From the NCBI GenBank assembly GCA_914767715.1, contig OU612066.1, positions 14,887,001-14,951,000 of the forward strand: a stretch of 64,000 nucleotides of DNA, in the 5' to 3' direction. Shown one piece after another: positions 63,125 through 64,000 of the stretch. A program made the position numbers and the translations under genes. The first letter of the stretch is position 1, and every line of letters starts with the position of its first letter. Below the pieces are notes generated by a model. It was not told the DNA's origin, ran no database searches, and was given only the letters and a program-made list of their open reading frames with translations. The stretch comes from Membranipora membranacea. Its lineage: Eukaryota > Bryozoa > Gymnolaemata > Cheilostomatida > Membraniporidae.

Positions 63125-64000
63125 TCACGTATACATCGTTTCCGCCATCTCTGACATCTTTTTGGGTATTTGAACAAGTTCATCAAAATAGTATGCTAAT
63201 TCATCAGCAGAAAAATCAAGCTCATTGAGCATAGCCTCTTGTGAACAGGATCTGATAAGAGTATTACTGCCACCAGTGCGAGGGGATGACCCTGATAAGC
63301 GAGACTGAATTGGTGCCTCAGCCAATCCATCGGTTCTGAGGCTAAGATTTGAGAGGGTGGATAACTCATCAAAACCATCTGTCTCGATCTCAGCTTTTGG
63401 TGATATTGTCAACTCAGAAGACTTCTGAGGGCTAAGTGTAGCTCTAAGATTTTTCCAGTCTCCAAAGCTAGATGATTGATGTTTTGCATTGCAATCCAGT
63501 TGCTTTACTTGTTCAGCCAACGAGGCAAAATCGAATGTCTTTGTCTGAGCTGACTGACTATTATCTTGGTTTTGACTCTTTGACTGTACCGGACTACTGA
63601 CATGGAATTTTGATGGATGAATGAGCATTTTGTTCTTGGGACGAGTAATGATAGGGGTGGGTAAATTCTCTTTTGTGATACTTTCGGTTGTTGTAGGTTT
63701 CAGGGGATCGTGTGACTGTTTCTTAACTGGTGAAATACTCAGCCTAGAAAAATTCACATTATCTACATGTTCATAAGGTTTAAAGTTGGTACGACAGCGA
63801 TTTCTTCGGAATACTTTGTCTTTCCAATGCTGAGATATCCTAGGGTTACCATAGTACTGTGATTTTGAGAGGCTGTCATATTTAGATTGAATATCATCAT
63901 CAGTGCTGCGTCTAAGTGTTCGGCATCTTGTTGGTTCACATAAAGCCCCCGTTGTCAGGATATTGTCTAGAGGTTTTGATGGGGTAGAATCATCTGTTTG
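63125..64000 (-). CDS. OSER1: Oxidative stress-responsive serine-rich protein 1-like, 5' end outside window
   Basis: The frame is open from the right edge (base 64000) to TGA at 63127-63125, 291 residues, with no stop. The C terminus, ELAYYFDELVQIPKKMSEMA then ETMYT, matches the signature end of vertebrate OSER1 (...YIPKKMSHMAEMMYT). An upstream MLIHPSKFHVSS segment matches the family's HPPKFI-like motif, and the middle is Ser/Pro/Lys-rich and probably disordered. OSER1 is a vertebrate gene induced by oxidative stress (DUF776); its biochemical role is not settled. Conserved blocks upstream (RTLRRSTDDD, SQHWKDKVFRRNR) may mark further motifs. The true start and any 5' exons lie beyond 64000. 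I am fairly sure of the family but not of one-to-one orthology. Confidence 0.75.
   Translation of the reverse strand, partial: QTDDSTPSKPLDNILTTGALCEPTRCRTLRRSTDDDIQSKYDSLSKSQYYGNPRISQHWKDKVFRRNRCRTNFKPYEHVDNVNFSRLSISPVKKQSHDPLKPTTTESITKENLPTPIITRPKNKMLIHPSKFHVSSPVQSKSQNQDNSQSAQTKTFDFASLAEQVKQLDCNAKHQSSSFGDWKNLRATLSPQKSSELTISPKAEIETDGFDELSTLSNLSLRTDGLAEAPIQSRLSGSSPRTGGSNTLIRSCSQEAMLNELDFSADELAYYFDELVQIPKKMSEMAETMYT

Noticed and set aside
1-64000. Search for CRISPR arrays, bacterial operons, rRNA and tRNA genes
   Set aside because: No spaced direct-repeat array, no ribosome-binding-site-led operons and no convincing cloverleaf were seen. The sequence is eukaryotic.

Overview
This window is nuclear DNA from an animal. 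Genes are split into many GT-AG exons, the DNA is AT-rich, introns run from about 100 to several thousand bases, and the fragments of non-LTR and Ty3/gypsy retrotransposons are all broken. The gene set (animal-type SPTLC1, an OSER1-family protein, an immunoglobulin-superfamily receptor, and a GlnD-like nucleotidyltransferase fused to kinesin-light-chain-like TPRs) suggests an early-branching invertebrate such as a sponge or cnidarian. That placement is inference.

Layout. (1) 0.5-5.4 kb, plus strand: a ten-exon gene for a basic, low-complexity protein I do not recognise. (2) 5.7-19.1 kb, minus strand: a twelve-exon gene for a type I membrane protein with a signal peptide, three Ig domains, a stalk built from tiny exons, one membrane segment and a Tyr/Pro-rich tail. 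Genes 1 and 2 are convergent, with polyA signals about 40 bp apart. (3) 21.5-27.8 kb, minus strand: a complete 14-exon SPTLC1, the non-catalytic subunit of serine palmitoyltransferase. (4) 27.8-31.6 kb: no gene seen, but several hairpins and short repeats. (5) 31.6-45.6 kb: two tandem copies of a unit of about 5.75 kb; the second copy has a 2.5 kb insertion. Each copy carries six small coding exons, a foldback element and a GGTGTATACC minisatellite. (6) 45.9-49.8 kb: the 3' exons of the same gene, encoding the nucleotidyltransferase domain and a near-identical 43-residue TPR array. (7) 49.8-62.7 kb: no intact gene; LINE ORF1, endonuclease and reverse transcriptase remnants, a Ty3/gypsy RNase H-integrase remnant, and many inverted repeats. 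(8) 63.1-64.0 kb, minus strand: the 3' part of an OSER1-like gene that runs off the right edge.

Exon phases were checked by hand for all spliced genes and agree throughout. The most unusual locus is the nucleotidyltransferase-TPR gene. A two-exon, frame-neutral module (a basic exon with an RRLxRQS-like motif, then an EADS...LSQ exon) occurs three times per unit and, through the unit duplication, six times in tandem upstream of the enzyme/TPR exons. The TPR exon itself contains ten near-identical 129-bp units. This gene therefore shows tandem duplication at three scales and is the best candidate here for an undescribed, rapidly evolving system. I did not resolve operon-like logic or a shared pathway among the other genes.
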